Below, piece by piece: positions 43,730-52,700 of a stretch of DNA of 64,000 bases (position 1 is its first letter; each line of letters starts with the position of its first letter). Position numbers and translations under genes: made by a program. Location of the stretch: NCBI GenBank assembly GCA_937981355.1, contig CALJPD010000009.1:53404-117403 (forward strand), in the 5' to 3' direction. Origin of the DNA: an uncultured Candidatus Saccharibacteria bacterium (GTDB lineage Bacteria > Patescibacteriota > Saccharimonadia > Saccharimonadales > Saccharimonadaceae). The notes under the pieces were generated by a model that was not told where the DNA came from, did no database searches, and saw nothing but the letters and a program-made list of their open reading frames with translations.

Positions 43730-44847
43730 TGAGCAGCATCTCCCTCGTATTCATACAGTTGGCGCATATTCTTCATAATATTTGGTGTTGTGTATCGTGA
43801 TAGTGTCGATTGGACTGCTTCCTTCTGATGCTGCAGGGAGCGGTGCTTTTTGTGGTACTGAACAGCAGCACGGAATGTCTGCATATCATGCGCTGGCATA
43901 GCGCCTACCAATGCGAGAAGCTCAGCAACTCCTCTGCATTCCAGGGCAACGATCGGCATACGACCCATCATCGCCTCAAGAACATTAACAGGCAGTCCCT
44001 CTTGCTTTGATGTAGAGACATATAGATCCGATACTTGGAGTAGCTCTGGTATATCCTTTCTATATCCTAGGAAATGGACTTGACTCTGTATACTGTAGCG
44101 AACAGACTGCTTGTGGATCTTCCCTTTCATACTGTCTGCACCAACCAGCAAAAGATGCATTGACGCGTCCTGCTGCAAGGTTGTCTTGAGCGCACTGAGC
44201 AGCCAAGACTGGTTCTTTCTTTTTGACAGCTCAGCGACATAGATTATTACAAAATCATTCGGCTTAATGCCCAGCTCAGCACGTATTGCACGTCGTAAGT
44301 CCTTATTGATTGTGATATCAAATCGCTTTGGATCCACTCCCACCCCCGGCACATACACCACACTGGTAGCAAAATGGCGGTTAGCTCGGGCGTAGTCCTC
44401 GGCATTGATCGTGATGAGGACGTCGGTGTAGTGTGCCATCAGGCGCTCGATGGGATAGTACACCAACCAGTTGAGCAGTGGCGCACCCGTAAAGAAGTGA
44501 AAGCCATGAGCAGTGTAGATCACCCGTGTGCCGCGCTGCCGAGCCTGCCGAGCCGCAAGACGCGTCACTACACTCCCGACTGGCGTATGAGTATGGATGA
44601 GGTCGTACTGTTCGCGGTCGATAATCTCCTTGAGTTGGCGATAGGCCCGAACATTACTGAGCGTGAAAGGGCTACGCGTAAATGGCACGACAAACTGCTT
44701 GTCACAATCCTCAATCTGCTCCTCGCCCATTGAGGCATAATGTACCTCATACCCCTGTTCGCGCAACATCCGCATGAAGGGACGATTGAACTTCTGGAAG
44801 TTGGCGGTGTGTGAGGTAAACAAGACTTTTTTCTTATTCAAGGACAT
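43726..44847 (-). CDS. GT4 family glycosyltransferase (EpsD-like)
   Basis: A 373-residue GT-B glycosyltransferase. Seen are KVLFTSHTANFQKFNRPFMR at the start, DLIHTHTPVGSVVTRLAAR and VIYTAHGFHFFTGAPLLNW in the acceptor half, and VIIYVAELSKRKNQSWLLSA, VHFLGYRKDIPELLQVSDLY and EGLPVNVLEAMMGRMPIVA in the donor half. This set is typical of enzymes that add the second sugar after a WcaJ/EpsL-type initiating transferase, which is exactly the gene before it. The start overlaps that gene by 14 nt. Confidence 0.88.
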   Translation of the reverse strand: MSLNKKKVLFTSHTANFQKFNRPFMRMLREQGYEVHYASMGEEQIEDCDKQFVVPFTRSPFTLSNVRAYRQLKEIIDREQYDLIHTHTPVGSVVTRLAARQARQRGTRVIYTAHGFHFFTGAPLLNWLVYYPIERLMAHYTDVLITINAEDYARANRHFATSVVYVPGVGVDPKRFDITINKDLRRAIRAELGIKPNDFVIIYVAELSKRKNQSWLLSALKTTLQQDASMHLLLVGADSMKGKIHKQSVRYSIQSQVHFLGYRKDIPELLQVSDLYVSTSKQEGLPVNVLEAMMGRMPIVALECRGVAELLALVGAMPAHDMQTFRAAVQYHKKHRSLQHQKEAVQSTLSRYTTPNIMKNMRQLYEYEGDAAQ

Positions 44848-45454
44848 TATCGACTCCTGTTACTGTCCGCTCATTCCCCTCCGTATGACCACTCATCATC
44901 AATACCGCTCCAATCGTCTTTATCATGATCTTGACGTCGGTCAGAAAGCTCAGTCGCTGCACATACTCACCGTCCATTTTGGCTTTGCGCTGGTCATCTA
45001 GGTCGTCGCGGCCATTTACCTGCGCCCAGCCAGTGATGCCTGGCTTGACGGAATTAGCGTGGTATTTTTGGCGCAGGCTAATCAGCTTTTTCTCTGTCTT
45101 GATGACGGGCCGCGGCCCAACGATACTCATCTCGCCTTTGATGACGTTGAGTAGCTGTGGTAGCTCGTCGATGGAGAGCTTGCGCAGCACCCCACCGAGT
45201 GGTGTGATATAGCTATCTGCGTTGGTAAAACTATTGGTTGGCATATTCTTTGGTGCTTTCGTAGACATAGTGCGGAATTTATAAACTGTAAATAGTTGCT
45301 TATCTTTGCCAAAGCGCTTCTGGCGGAACAAGGCTGGCCCTTTCGATGTAAGACGGATCGCCGCTGCAACCAGCAGCATTGGCAGTCCTAGAATCACCAG
45401 CGCAGCCAGCGCAATGCTCACATCTTCGATGCGTTTTCCGTATTCCCGATACAT
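44834..45454 (-). CDS. Initiating sugar-phosphate transferase (undecaprenyl-phosphate)
   Basis: A 206-residue small bacterial sugar transferase of the PglC/EpsL type, equal to the catalytic half of WbaP/WcaJ. One re-entrant membrane helix (residues 12-33) is followed by KGPALFRQKRFGKDKQLFTV, YKFRTMS, LRKLSIDELPQLLNVIKGEM, SIVGPRPVI and KPGITGWAQVNGRDDL. It transfers a sugar phosphate from a nucleotide sugar to undecaprenyl phosphate, the first step of the repeat unit. AGGGGG lies 7 nt before the ATG. Confidence 0.92.
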   Translation of the reverse strand: MYREYGKRIEDVSIALAALVILGLPMLLVAAAIRLTSKGPALFRQKRFGKDKQLFTVYKFRTMSTKAPKNMPTNSFTNADSYITPLGGVLRKLSIDELPQLLNVIKGEMSIVGPRPVIKTEKKLISLRQKYHANSVKPGITGWAQVNGRDDLDDQRKAKMDGEYVQRLSFLTDVKIMIKTIGAVLMMSGHTEGNERTVTGVDNVLE

Positions 45455-45545
45455 GGTATACCCCCTTGTTACCCTGTGTTGTTATCGTGCCGCGTACCCA
45501 TGCGGCTGTATGCTTCAGCAAAATAAGTTTTATTAGGTAGCGCGA

Positions 45546-46175
45546 CTAGCGCTTAGCCTTGGTCGCCGCGGATGTAACTGCGGCAGCTGCTTCGGCCACG
45601 CGCTGCGATTGCGCATAGTCGTAGGCAAAGAACAATCCTACGATGGCAAGCAGCAGTGCGCTACCGCCACCGAGTGCCATTGCCTGCCATAGCCCTATAC
45701 TTGCTGGCGCACTTGGTGTATTGACAGCGTCGACAGTTTTGATGCTAACTTTGGTTTTGCCATACAATGCTTTCGTTTGCTTTTCAAACTCGGTAACCGC
45801 CTGTTTGAGCAAGGTTTCGCTCATCTTGGGCTCACCAGCATTCATCGAGACAGTGATGATATCGGTGTTCTTTACGTGCTTGGCAGTTGTGTTGGCCAGT
45901 AGTGTCTCGTAGCTCCCCTTGTACTGGGCACGGTCGATTACCGGATCGAGCACCCGCCGCGAGGTAAAGAGCGTGGTGTAGTTGGTGAGCGTAATGGTGT
46001 TTTGGCCCTGCTCTACCCCTGTTAGCAGCAATGTTGCGGAGCTTTTATACTGCGGCTGTTGGATGGACAGCGCATAGGCTGCACCTAACCCAATACCAAC
46101 GAGAATGGCAACAATCATCACCGGCCACTTTCCTGCATAATATCGTATTAGTTGGTAGAAATTGATTGTTTCCAC
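45546..46175 (-). CDS. Wzz-like chain-length regulator
   Basis: A 209-residue two-helix membrane protein of the polysaccharide co-polymerase family. Helix 1 is at residues 18-35 (WPVMIVAILVGIGLGAAYAL), followed by SIQQPQYKSSATLLLTG, an outer coiled domain, the Pro-rich PSAPASIGLW before helix 2 (about 165-188), and a short basic tail without a tyrosine kinase domain. It sets polymer length. The start is GTG at 46175 with AGGGGG just upstream. It heads the polysaccharide operon; a 91-nt gap separates it from the initiating transferase. Confidence 0.85.
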   Translation of the reverse strand: METINFYQLIRYYAGKWPVMIVAILVGIGLGAAYALSIQQPQYKSSATLLLTGVEQGQNTITLTNYTTLFTSRRVLDPVIDRAQYKGSYETLLANTTAKHVKNTDIITVSMNAGEPKMSETLLKQAVTEFEKQTKALYGKTKVSIKTVDAVNTPSAPASIGLWQAMALGGGSALLLAIVGLFFAYDYAQSQRVAEAAAAVTSAATKAKR

Positions 46176-46218
46176 AATGCCCCCTGTGCGTTATGTTCTC
46201 ATATTGTTTGTCCCACCT

Positions 46219-46344
46219 ATGTTCGACTATAGCATAGATTTTGCTGAGTTCCAAGCATATCTTGCAACATATGGCGATCATACATTTATAGAACAGGGGT
46301 TATACCATAAATTGTTGTGGAAGATTCAGCAACGCCTTGACTAG
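46219..46344 (+). CDS. Possible short gene or 3' remnant
   Basis: A 41-codon reading frame (MFDYSIDFAEFQAYLATYGD, then HTFIEQGLYHKLLWKIQQRL) has credible amino-acid use, unlike the surrounding frames, but no ribosome site or clear promoter. It could be the end of a lost gene. Kept as a low-confidence entry. Confidence 0.2.
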   Translation: MFDYSIDFAEFQAYLATYGDHTFIEQGLYHKLLWKIQQRLD

Positions 46345-46410
46345 ATTGTAATGATATAATAGCGATATAGAATAATAAAGCTGGTATAATTCAAAACGTA
46401 AGGATCATCA

Positions 46411-47007
46411 ATGACAAACTCAACCTCAACCAAAATGAAATGGAAATTCTGCGAAGACTTCAATGTCAAGCTCCAAAACGCAATGCCGATATCGAAGTTA
46501 TTTGAAACGGAGAATTATGAGCCATATTGGCTTAGTGAAGACGAAGCCAAAAAGTTCTACAAGATGCCGCTCAAAGATATCACTATTGTCGCACCGGACG
46601 AAGAGAAAGCGGGCGTAAAGTACGCACCGTACTACATTAATGTTGATTCAGGAGAAAATCCCTCTTTTACAGTACGCCGCTTCCTATTTCTTGATATGCC
46701 CCTAGAGACACTCTGGTGGAACAACGTAGGCAACGGCCGCCTATTTTGTGCACTAATGCAATTCTATGATTATGGCGACACTCTCGGTAACGGCCAATGG
46801 CTTCCACAAAAACCAATGGAAATCATGATTACGAACCATCAAGATGGTAGTGGTGAGTTTATGTTCATCGACGGAAACGACCCGACAAAACGCGTCAGCC
46901 ATGAATTCAGCGGCATGGACGTATCTGACCTGTATATGGACGTACCTGAATGGGGAAAATGGCAGACACTGATTAAAGACTTTAAGTCTCGAACACCTAC
47001 AGTATAG
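46411..47007 (+). CDS. Hypothetical protein, orphan plus-strand gene
   Basis: An unrecognised 198-residue soluble protein rich in aromatic residues (WKFCEDFNVKLQNA, YEPYWLSEDEAKKFYKMPLK, ETLWWNNVGNGRLFCALMQF, DVPEWGKWQTLIKDF). There is no signal peptide. An extended -10 (TGGTATAAT, ending at 46390) and AAGGA 7 nt before the ATG give it a normal short leader. It lies between the divergent polysaccharide operon and the convergent htrA gene. Composition is more A/T-rich than the housekeeping genes, which may point to acquisition. Confidence 0.65.
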   Translation: MTNSTSTKMKWKFCEDFNVKLQNAMPISKLFETENYEPYWLSEDEAKKFYKMPLKDITIVAPDEEKAGVKYAPYYINVDSGENPSFTVRRFLFLDMPLETLWWNNVGNGRLFCALMQFYDYGDTLGNGQWLPQKPMEIMITNHQDGSGEFMFIDGNDPTKRVSHEFSGMDVSDLYMDVPEWGKWQTLIKDFKSRTPTV

Positions 47008-47087
47008 TTAGCGTTTGGTCGATAAAGGATTTAGGGAAATCAAGTTATCTAGGTAATTAGTAGAGCAAATACTCGGTATCCCAAGTT

Positions 47088-48293
47088 TTACTCCCCACTC
47101 TCTCCACTCTGATACTCACTTAGTGTCACGCGCACGACGCGCTCTTTACCATCACGGAGGATGGTGAGGGCTACGACATCGCCAGGCTGGTATTCGCCAA
47201 TCAGGCTCGAGACGTCGCCTTGCTTACCCACGACGAGGCTATTGATCTTGGTAATCACATCCTTCTCGCGGAGGCCAGCTTTATCAGCTGGGCTACCTGC
47301 TACAATCGCGCTTTTGTCGCCGCTCGTCATTACATACGCGCCTTCCTTGGCCGAAGTACCGACCTGCTTAGCAATATCTGGCGTGAGCATCACGTAACGT
47401 GCCCCAAGGTAGGCCCGGCGCACTCCCCTACCCGCCAGGACCGACTTGAGCGTCCCCTTCATCGCATTGACAGGAATAGCGAAGCTAATACCCTGAGCGT
47501 TTGTTGCCACTGCTACATTGATGCCAATCACCTGCCCCGAGCGGTTGAGCAACGGCCCACCAGAATTACCAGAATTCACGGCAGCATCGGTTTGGATAAG
47601 ATCAGTTAGGCTTTCCGTTCGCTGGGTACTATTGCCCGATGTAGAGGCTGTCACAGGCCGCCCTTTACCAGAAATAATACCGCTGGTGACGGTGTTTTGG
47701 TAGCGACCCAGTGCGTTGCCGATTGCCACAACCGACTGCCCCACTCGCACCGTTGCTGAGTCACCGAGCGACAGTGGCGTGAGTACCGTATTGCCCACCT
47801 CAAGCTTGAGGTAGGCAATATCATTGAGTGGGTCCTCACCCACCACTCGAACGTCATCATACCGCGTGCCGTCCGAAGCAATGACACGGATAGAGCTCGC
47901 CTTAGACACAACATGTTTGTTTGTGACGATGTAACCATCTTTGCTGACAATAATGCCAGTGCCCGCTGCAGCTGATTGGCGAGTGGTCGTGCGGAGCGAT
48001 GATGATTCTTCGATATTGGTGATGATAGACACGACACTCTTTGATGCTTTGTCGGCGATATTAGCTACTGCAGATTCATCGGCGGTGGGAGCAAGGTTAC
48101 CATCGGTGCTAACCTGGTCGCGCTCAGTGACGGTCGCATTGCGGTCAATTGTTCGCAAATAAACCCACATCGCCATCGCCACGACGAAAACGAGGGCAAG
48201 CGCACCCGCTGCAATAATAGACATAATTTTCGATTGGCGCATAGCACGCGCCGCTCGCTGGTCTTGCGCTGTCATCTGCGGTTGTTGATTCAT
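47088..48293 (-). CDS. HtrA/DegP-like membrane-anchored serine protease
   Basis: A 401-residue envelope protease. The start is ATG 48293 (MNQQPQMTAQDQRAARAM) with AGAGG/AAGGGG upstream; a longer GTG frame is less likely. Residues 22-46 form one membrane anchor. The trypsin-like domain has the full triad: His in YIVTNKHVVSKA, Asp in DPLNDIAYLKLE and Ser in DAAVNSGNSGGPLLN. A PDZ domain follows (about 290-390; KAGLREKDVITKINSLVV). It degrades or refolds damaged exported proteins. The gene follows the membrane protein at 48333 by 39 nt. Confidence 0.92.
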   Translation of the reverse strand: MNQQPQMTAQDQRAARAMRQSKIMSIIAAGALALVFVVAMAMWVYLRTIDRNATVTERDQVSTDGNLAPTADESAVANIADKASKSVVSIITNIEESSSLRTTTRQSAAAGTGIIVSKDGYIVTNKHVVSKASSIRVIASDGTRYDDVRVVGEDPLNDIAYLKLEVGNTVLTPLSLGDSATVRVGQSVVAIGNALGRYQNTVTSGIISGKGRPVTASTSGNSTQRTESLTDLIQTDAAVNSGNSGGPLLNRSGQVIGINVAVATNAQGISFAIPVNAMKGTLKSVLAGRGVRRAYLGARYVMLTPDIAKQVGTSAKEGAYVMTSGDKSAIVAGSPADKAGLREKDVITKINSLVVGKQGDVSSLIGEYQPGDVVALTILRDGKERVVRVTLSEYQSGESGE

Positions 48294-48332
48294 AGCCTCT
48301 TTTCCCCTTACCCTTTTTCTCACTTGCCTCGG

Positions 48333-49115
48333 CTAGGCAAGGCCAGTGGCGCTCAGGCTGTTAAACAACAGCAAAAGCGTCAGCACAAGCCCAACCGCCA
48401 GTGTCGATGGCAAGACAATATCTGCCCCGCGCACCACACCATGCTGATAGTAGCTATTATAGGCACGCTCACACACAAAGCCAAAGAGCACCAAAAAGAG
48501 CGGCAACTGTGCAAGCTTGATCGCCCCCAGACCAGAGATAGTATAGGCAAACATCCAGTGATAGCTCACCCAGCCAAGCTCTGCAAAGATCGTTGCGGTA
48601 ATCAGCGCGTAGGTACGCGTGAGTGGTTCCTCATAGCTACCAAGAATATGCCGCGCAGCACAGTACCCCAGCACCCACAGCGGTAGCACAACTAGAGCGG
48701 CATCCCACCGATAGGAACTCATAGCAAGAGCAGTCGCCCCAACAAAGACACCAACACCCGCCTGAATAGCCACCGAACGGCGATCTGATCGTGGCTTAAG
48801 CACTACGAGCCACAACGCATGCAGCACTGCCAAGACAACCTGTAGCCAGATCACTCCACTAGCAGCATACATCAACATCACAACACTAATACCTACCGTG
48901 AGGTCGATCATATTTGCCACAATATTGGCAAGCCAAAAGCGTGGCCGCACTGCGAGCGCGCGCCACTTACTCGCAATCACCAGCGCCAACGCGAGCCAAG
49001 GCGACTGCACCTCTAGGACAATCAAAAATAGCAGCGTCGCAAGCCCAAGATTGAGCGCCACATAAACGACCTCACTGACTCGAGACTGACGATGTGTACC
49101 ATGCAAAAAATCCAT
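48333..49115 (-). CDS. Polytopic membrane protein of unknown function
   Basis: A 260-residue protein with about eight predicted helices (for example VVYVALNLGLATLLFLIVLE, NMIDLTVGISVVMLMYAAS and TLAVGLVLTLLLLFNSL). I do not recognise the family, though it is plausibly conserved in Saccharibacteria. An extended -10 (TGGTATAAT on the minus strand, TATAAT at 49129-49124) ends 8 nt before the ATG, so the mRNA should be leaderless. It heads a two-gene unit with the HtrA-like protease, which hints at a shared envelope role. Confidence 0.75.
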   Translation of the reverse strand: MDFLHGTHRQSRVSEVVYVALNLGLATLLFLIVLEVQSPWLALALVIASKWRALAVRPRFWLANIVANMIDLTVGISVVMLMYAASGVIWLQVVLAVLHALWLVVLKPRSDRRSVAIQAGVGVFVGATALAMSSYRWDAALVVLPLWVLGYCAARHILGSYEEPLTRTYALITATIFAELGWVSYHWMFAYTISGLGAIKLAQLPLFLVLFGFVCERAYNSYYQHGVVRGADIVLPSTLAVGLVLTLLLLFNSLSATGLA

Positions 49116-49217
49116 TGCCTTTTATTATACCATTTTGGGCGAAAAAATAAGAGCCTAGAGCGAGAACATTCTACTCTCTACTGTACTGGCTGTGCTAGTT
49201 CCGTAGTTTGTCTTGCT

Positions 49218-49413
49218 ATGCCTAAGTTTGCAGAGTCTCACCATAAGATCGCACGCCGCTTCTCTCGCATTTCCTTCGGTGGAGCGTGAAATTGATTGTA
49301 ATAAATGTGCTTTTTTAGATAAGTGTAAGAGAGTTGATGCCCGAAGAGCGCTAGCTCTTGTTGCAATTTATCAGAAGGAAGGTGAAACAAATACTGAGGA
49401 AGAGGAATTATAA
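49218..49413 (+). pseudogene. Possible frameshifted small Cys-motif protein
   Basis: Two overlapping frames join into a plausible 65-residue protein: MPKFAESHHKIARRFSRISF from ATG 49218, then in the next frame VEREIDCNKCAFLDKCKRVD and RRALALVAIYQKEGETNTEE to a TAA at 49413. The C-x2-C-x5-C cluster could bind metal. A frameshift near 49285 breaks it. Alternatively a TTG-initiated frame from 49213 is intact. No promoter is clear. Confidence 0.3.
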
Positions 49414-49474
49414 GATTCAGGCAGTATTTGCTTTGTTTGAATCAACCATACTATACGCTCTATACTTACTATAT

Positions 49475-49867
49475 ATGACAAGTAAACTCCATTTTCGCAA
49501 CACTAAGCAACACTGGGTAGCCGCTGCCATCCTCGCACCTCTCCTTCTTATTACTGTACCCGTGACTGCCTTTATATTGGCTGGCTATATTGGCAGTGAG
49601 ATACCACTACACTTCCCATCAGGTTCGTACAAAGAGGTACTGAATGTACGGCAAGTGACCGATCGTAAGCTATTCGATGCAGCTGCTCAGTGCTTTGCTG
49701 GCCGCGGGTTGCCACATCGCATCATAAAGAACTCATCAATCCAGGTTCAGGAATCACTCTTTCGTACCAGCATTGAGCGATGCTGGAATGAACTCAATAA
49801 CGCAAAGCTCTCCACCCAGGATCCTGAGTGGACAAAGACGCAACAGTATTGGTATCGTGGGCGATAA
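49475..49867 (+). CDS. Small membrane-anchored hypothetical protein
   Basis: A 130-residue protein with one N-terminal helix (residues 15-40; VAAAILAPLLLITVPVTAFI) and an outer domain with two Cys (AAQCFAGRGLP and IERCWNELN). I place the start at ATG 49475 because TTGAAT-N18-TATACT ends 8 nt before it, which makes it leaderless; the longer frame to 49358 would read through the promoter. The family is unknown. Two cysteines on the outer side might form a disulfide. Confidence 0.55.
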   Translation: MTSKLHFRNTKQHWVAAAILAPLLLITVPVTAFILAGYIGSEIPLHFPSGSYKEVLNVRQVTDRKLFDAAAQCFAGRGLPHRIIKNSSIQVQESLFRTSIERCWNELNNAKLSTQDPEWTKTQQYWYRGR

Positions 49868-50180
49868 GATAGTAGGTATTTTCGTATCTCGCAGCTTAGC
49901 CGCACAACTCGTCGTAGGTAAAGCTAAGGCTGGGTAACATAAAACCGTGCAAACACTACCATATTTTGGCAATAGCAGTGATGCTATACAATCGGCAAAT
50001 CACCGTTTTTGTACTTCACAGATGGAAACAACCCCCTTCTTACTACCTTGCTCGACGAAGGAAAGCGCTATTATAATGATCTATTTTGATTCGAAGGTTA
50101 AGAGCTAATACTCTGCACAGCCTTGTAACTTAACTATACGCCGAACACAGAAGCTTATCGGCTTATTAAACTACCACTCA
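49868..50180. other. Intergenic region without visible genes
   Basis: About 310 bp between the convergent small membrane protein and LCP genes. I see a weak inverted repeat near 49910-49935 and no credible protein or RNA gene. Confidence 0.5.
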
Positions 50181-51923
50181 CTAATTGCTAATTGCCGACG
50201 AAGTACCCGTCGTGGACTGGCCAACCACGACAACGAACTGCGTGTGGCTGCCAGTAGTCACTGGTGGTGTGCCAGTAGTAGCCTGAGCATGATAGATCGA
50301 CTCTAGCTTGGCCTTCGTGTGTGGCGCACTAGCTCTCCCAGCCACTTGGTAGATCTTGTTACTCCCTGCGCTGCCGCTGCTTGGAGCATTATCAATGCTG
50401 TCAATGACCATGCCAAGCTTCTCTAGCTTGTCTGCCTCGCGCTTGGCTACCCCTGATGCACCTGATGCATTGAGGACAACAACATGGGCCGACTCTTTAG
50501 ATACCTCTGTAGCATTGAGCGTCTTGTTGATGTACGCTTGGATCTGGCTATAATCGTATGTGCCAGCTGCGGGTACGACCGAGCTAATACCGTTAACTGT
50601 CTGTGCTACCACTAAGTCACCAACGGGCGTATCGAGCAAGCTCACACTCTTGATAGCATCACTCTTGATATTTTGTCCCAGCGACATAAGTGTACGGATC
50701 TCACTTGTCTCAAAGTTGGTACGGAGGTTCTTACCTAGTGCATCAATGATCCCCGTCACCGCACCAAAGTTCGTCAGGGTACCAGCACTTGTCGCCTTTT
50801 CTTTGATAGCCACGAGCACCTTTTGTTGGTTCTTCTCGCGGTCGAAGTTAGACTGCTCGAAGCCATACGATATACCTGAGGCACCGCGTGCCTGCGCTAG
50901 ATAAAGCGCATGCTCAGCATCGAGATTGACTGGTCCGTTGGGGTAGTCGATAAAGTGACCATTCGGCGGGCAATTCTTAACCATTGTGGCATGGCTTGCG
51001 CGAGGATTTCCACCCCTACACTTCCAGTCGAAGTTACCATCCATCTGGCCACGAGGATCACGGCTCTCAATTGTTACTTTGATGCCACCCAGTGCCGAGA
51101 CCAGGTCGCGCAGCACGGTGTAGTTTACATGCACACTGTATTGCAAATCCAACCCCACGATATTACCAAAGAACTTGCGCGAAGCTGCTTGGCGCTCATC
51201 CTCTGCCTCAGTGCTTGACCAGTCGCTATTAACGCAGTTGAAGTACTCATTAATCTTACCCGCATTGCCAGAGTTACACGACCGGTGATATTTAACGTAG
51301 AGGTCGCGCGGGATGCTAATCATATAGGCGTCCTTCTTGCTCTGGCTAATACTCAAGATCATGATGGAGTCAGTCAGGTACGACCCCTCATGGCCTGGGT
51401 CATCCTCCGACGTACCAAGCAAGAGAATGTTACTCCGGCCATTGCTATCTGCCTTGAGCTCCTTTTGCTGAATCAAGCCAAAGATATCACCCTTAAAGAT
51501 ATGTGAGCTCGCCATAAAGGCCCGCCACAGTAGCATACCGCCGAAGCCCACGCCAATAATGACGAGAGCGATGACAACACGCTTGATCCATTTGCGCCGC
51601 GTCGATTGCGGCTTCTTACGGCCCCTGCGGCCTCGCCCACCACTACCTTGCTCTAGGTCGGCAAAGAGGTTATCACTCGGATTGATGTCGAAGTCGGTTA
51701 GGCTACTGCTGGGGTTATTGGTACTGATAGACGCACTGCGGCGCGGCGCATAATTCCTCGGCTGTTCTACTGTAGTCAAACTGCGGCCAGCGCCAGCCGT
51801 GCCCGTCATCGAGCGACCCATTCGCGGCATCGAGCCATCGGCACGACGAAGCGAGCGAGGACGTCTATCCACCGCCCCGCCATCTTGTGACCGAAAACCA
51901 TCTATCGAATTGCGACCCGCCAT
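50181..51923 (-). CDS. LytR-CpsA-Psr family glycopolymer transferase
   Basis: A 580-residue protein with a long basic disordered cytosolic N-terminus (residues 1-115, Arg/Ser/Gly-rich), one membrane helix (about 116-138), the LCP catalytic domain (about 165-400; NILLLGTSEDDPGHEGSYLT, TDSIMILSISQSKKDAYMIS, IPRDLYVKY and NLDAEHALYLAQARG with the conserved Arg/Asp residues), and a C-terminal LytR_C domain (about 480-570; AHVVVLNASGASGVAKREAD). LCP proteins move undecaprenyl-linked glycopolymers onto peptidoglycan, so this could attach the polysaccharide made by the 37-46 kb operon. TATAGT ends 11 nt before the ATG, giving a very short leader. Confidence 0.9.
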   Translation of the reverse strand: MAGRNSIDGFRSQDGGAVDRRPRSLRRADGSMPRMGRSMTGTAGAGRSLTTVEQPRNYAPRRSASISTNNPSSSLTDFDINPSDNLFADLEQGSGGRGRRGRKKPQSTRRKWIKRVVIALVIIGVGFGGMLLWRAFMASSHIFKGDIFGLIQQKELKADSNGRSNILLLGTSEDDPGHEGSYLTDSIMILSISQSKKDAYMISIPRDLYVKYHRSCNSGNAGKINEYFNCVNSDWSSTEAEDERQAASRKFFGNIVGLDLQYSVHVNYTVLRDLVSALGGIKVTIESRDPRGQMDGNFDWKCRGGNPRASHATMVKNCPPNGHFIDYPNGPVNLDAEHALYLAQARGASGISYGFEQSNFDREKNQQKVLVAIKEKATSAGTLTNFGAVTGIIDALGKNLRTNFETSEIRTLMSLGQNIKSDAIKSVSLLDTPVGDLVVAQTVNGISSVVPAAGTYDYSQIQAYINKTLNATEVSKESAHVVVLNASGASGVAKREADKLEKLGMVIDSIDNAPSSGSAGSNKIYQVAGRASAPHTKAKLESIYHAQATTGTPPVTTGSHTQFVVVVGQSTTGTSSAISN

Positions 51924-52225
51924 AAACTCTCTCTACTATACTGGATCTGCCCCAAAAAATAAATACAAAGCCATGCCCAAACTTGCACTTTGCAAGCCGA
52001 AAATGCCGCGAGAGACTGTGGTCGTATGGAGTATAAGCACATATTTGCACAATGCAGCACTATTTTGCATACGGACATCACGATACAGCCCGGACCTCAA
52101 CAATATTTTCATAATTTTATACCGCAACATATCCCATAAGAGCCGCTGGAATGTTACTTAAATAATTACACTTATCTTTATAACCTGAGGAGATAACCGA
52201 TGCACTACAGACTAACGATTTATGT

Positions 52226-52231
52226 TATAAT
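52226..52231 (+). promoter_or_regulatory. Extended -10 box, leaderless
   Basis: TGTTATAAT (TATAAT at 52226-52231 with an extended TGn) ends 7 nt before ATG 52239. Confidence 0.6.
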
Positions 52232-52238
52232 TATGTCC

Positions 52239-52523
52239 ATGAGCGAACAAGTTAAACAAACGATAGCACTTTACAGTTATATTGACGAATCTCCTTACTT
52301 GTCTCAATCGCAAGCCGAAGATGCGAGAGAATACGCCAGGGTCGGTGAGTGGGCAATTTCACTAGAGCACATATGTCTCTGCGTCGCCTCTAACTTATCT
52401 AAGCAAAACAAACACTTGTCAGAAACAGAAATTAAAACACTCGAAACTTTAGCTGCCATTGTAGAAGAAGAGGAGGGGGAGGCGTTTCATCGCGACTACT
52501 TTGACTTTGTTGTAGGATGCTAA
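52239..52523 (+). CDS. Small acidic helical protein, possibly immunity-like
   Basis: A 94-residue acidic, all-helical protein (SEQVKQTIALYSYIDESPYL, EYARVGEWAISLEHICLCVA, LETLAAIVEEEEGEA). The YARVGEWAISLEHI pattern recalls small immunity proteins of the MafI type, whose core is YID...GEYxLALE; this is a memory-based resemblance only. No toxin gene lies beside it. ATG 52239 is chosen because the extended -10 ends 7 nt upstream; earlier in-frame starts would include the promoter. A strong terminator follows at about 52550-52582, so it is a single-gene unit. Confidence 0.55.
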   Translation: MSEQVKQTIALYSYIDESPYLSQSQAEDAREYARVGEWAISLEHICLCVASNLSKQNKHLSETEIKTLETLAAIVEEEEGEAFHRDYFDFVVGC

Positions 52524-52549
52524 GTTGTAGCAAATAGCATAGCTCAAGA

Positions 52550-52582
52550 GAGCAGCTACTCATTCTGAGTAGCTGCTCTATT
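52550..52582 (+). terminator. Terminator hairpin
   Basis: AGAGCAGCTAC pairs with GTAGCTGCTCT around a short loop and is followed by ATTTAT. It lies about 27 nt after the stop of the small acidic protein gene. Confidence 0.75.
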
Positions 52583-52700
52583 TATAAAATTTCTATAGCT
52601 GTCTGCTTGACTCCACCTCCATATATTGATATATATATATTAATCTTTTGCGCCGACCCGCAGGAGATGGCACGTTTCCACCCAGAGTATTTGGAAGAAA

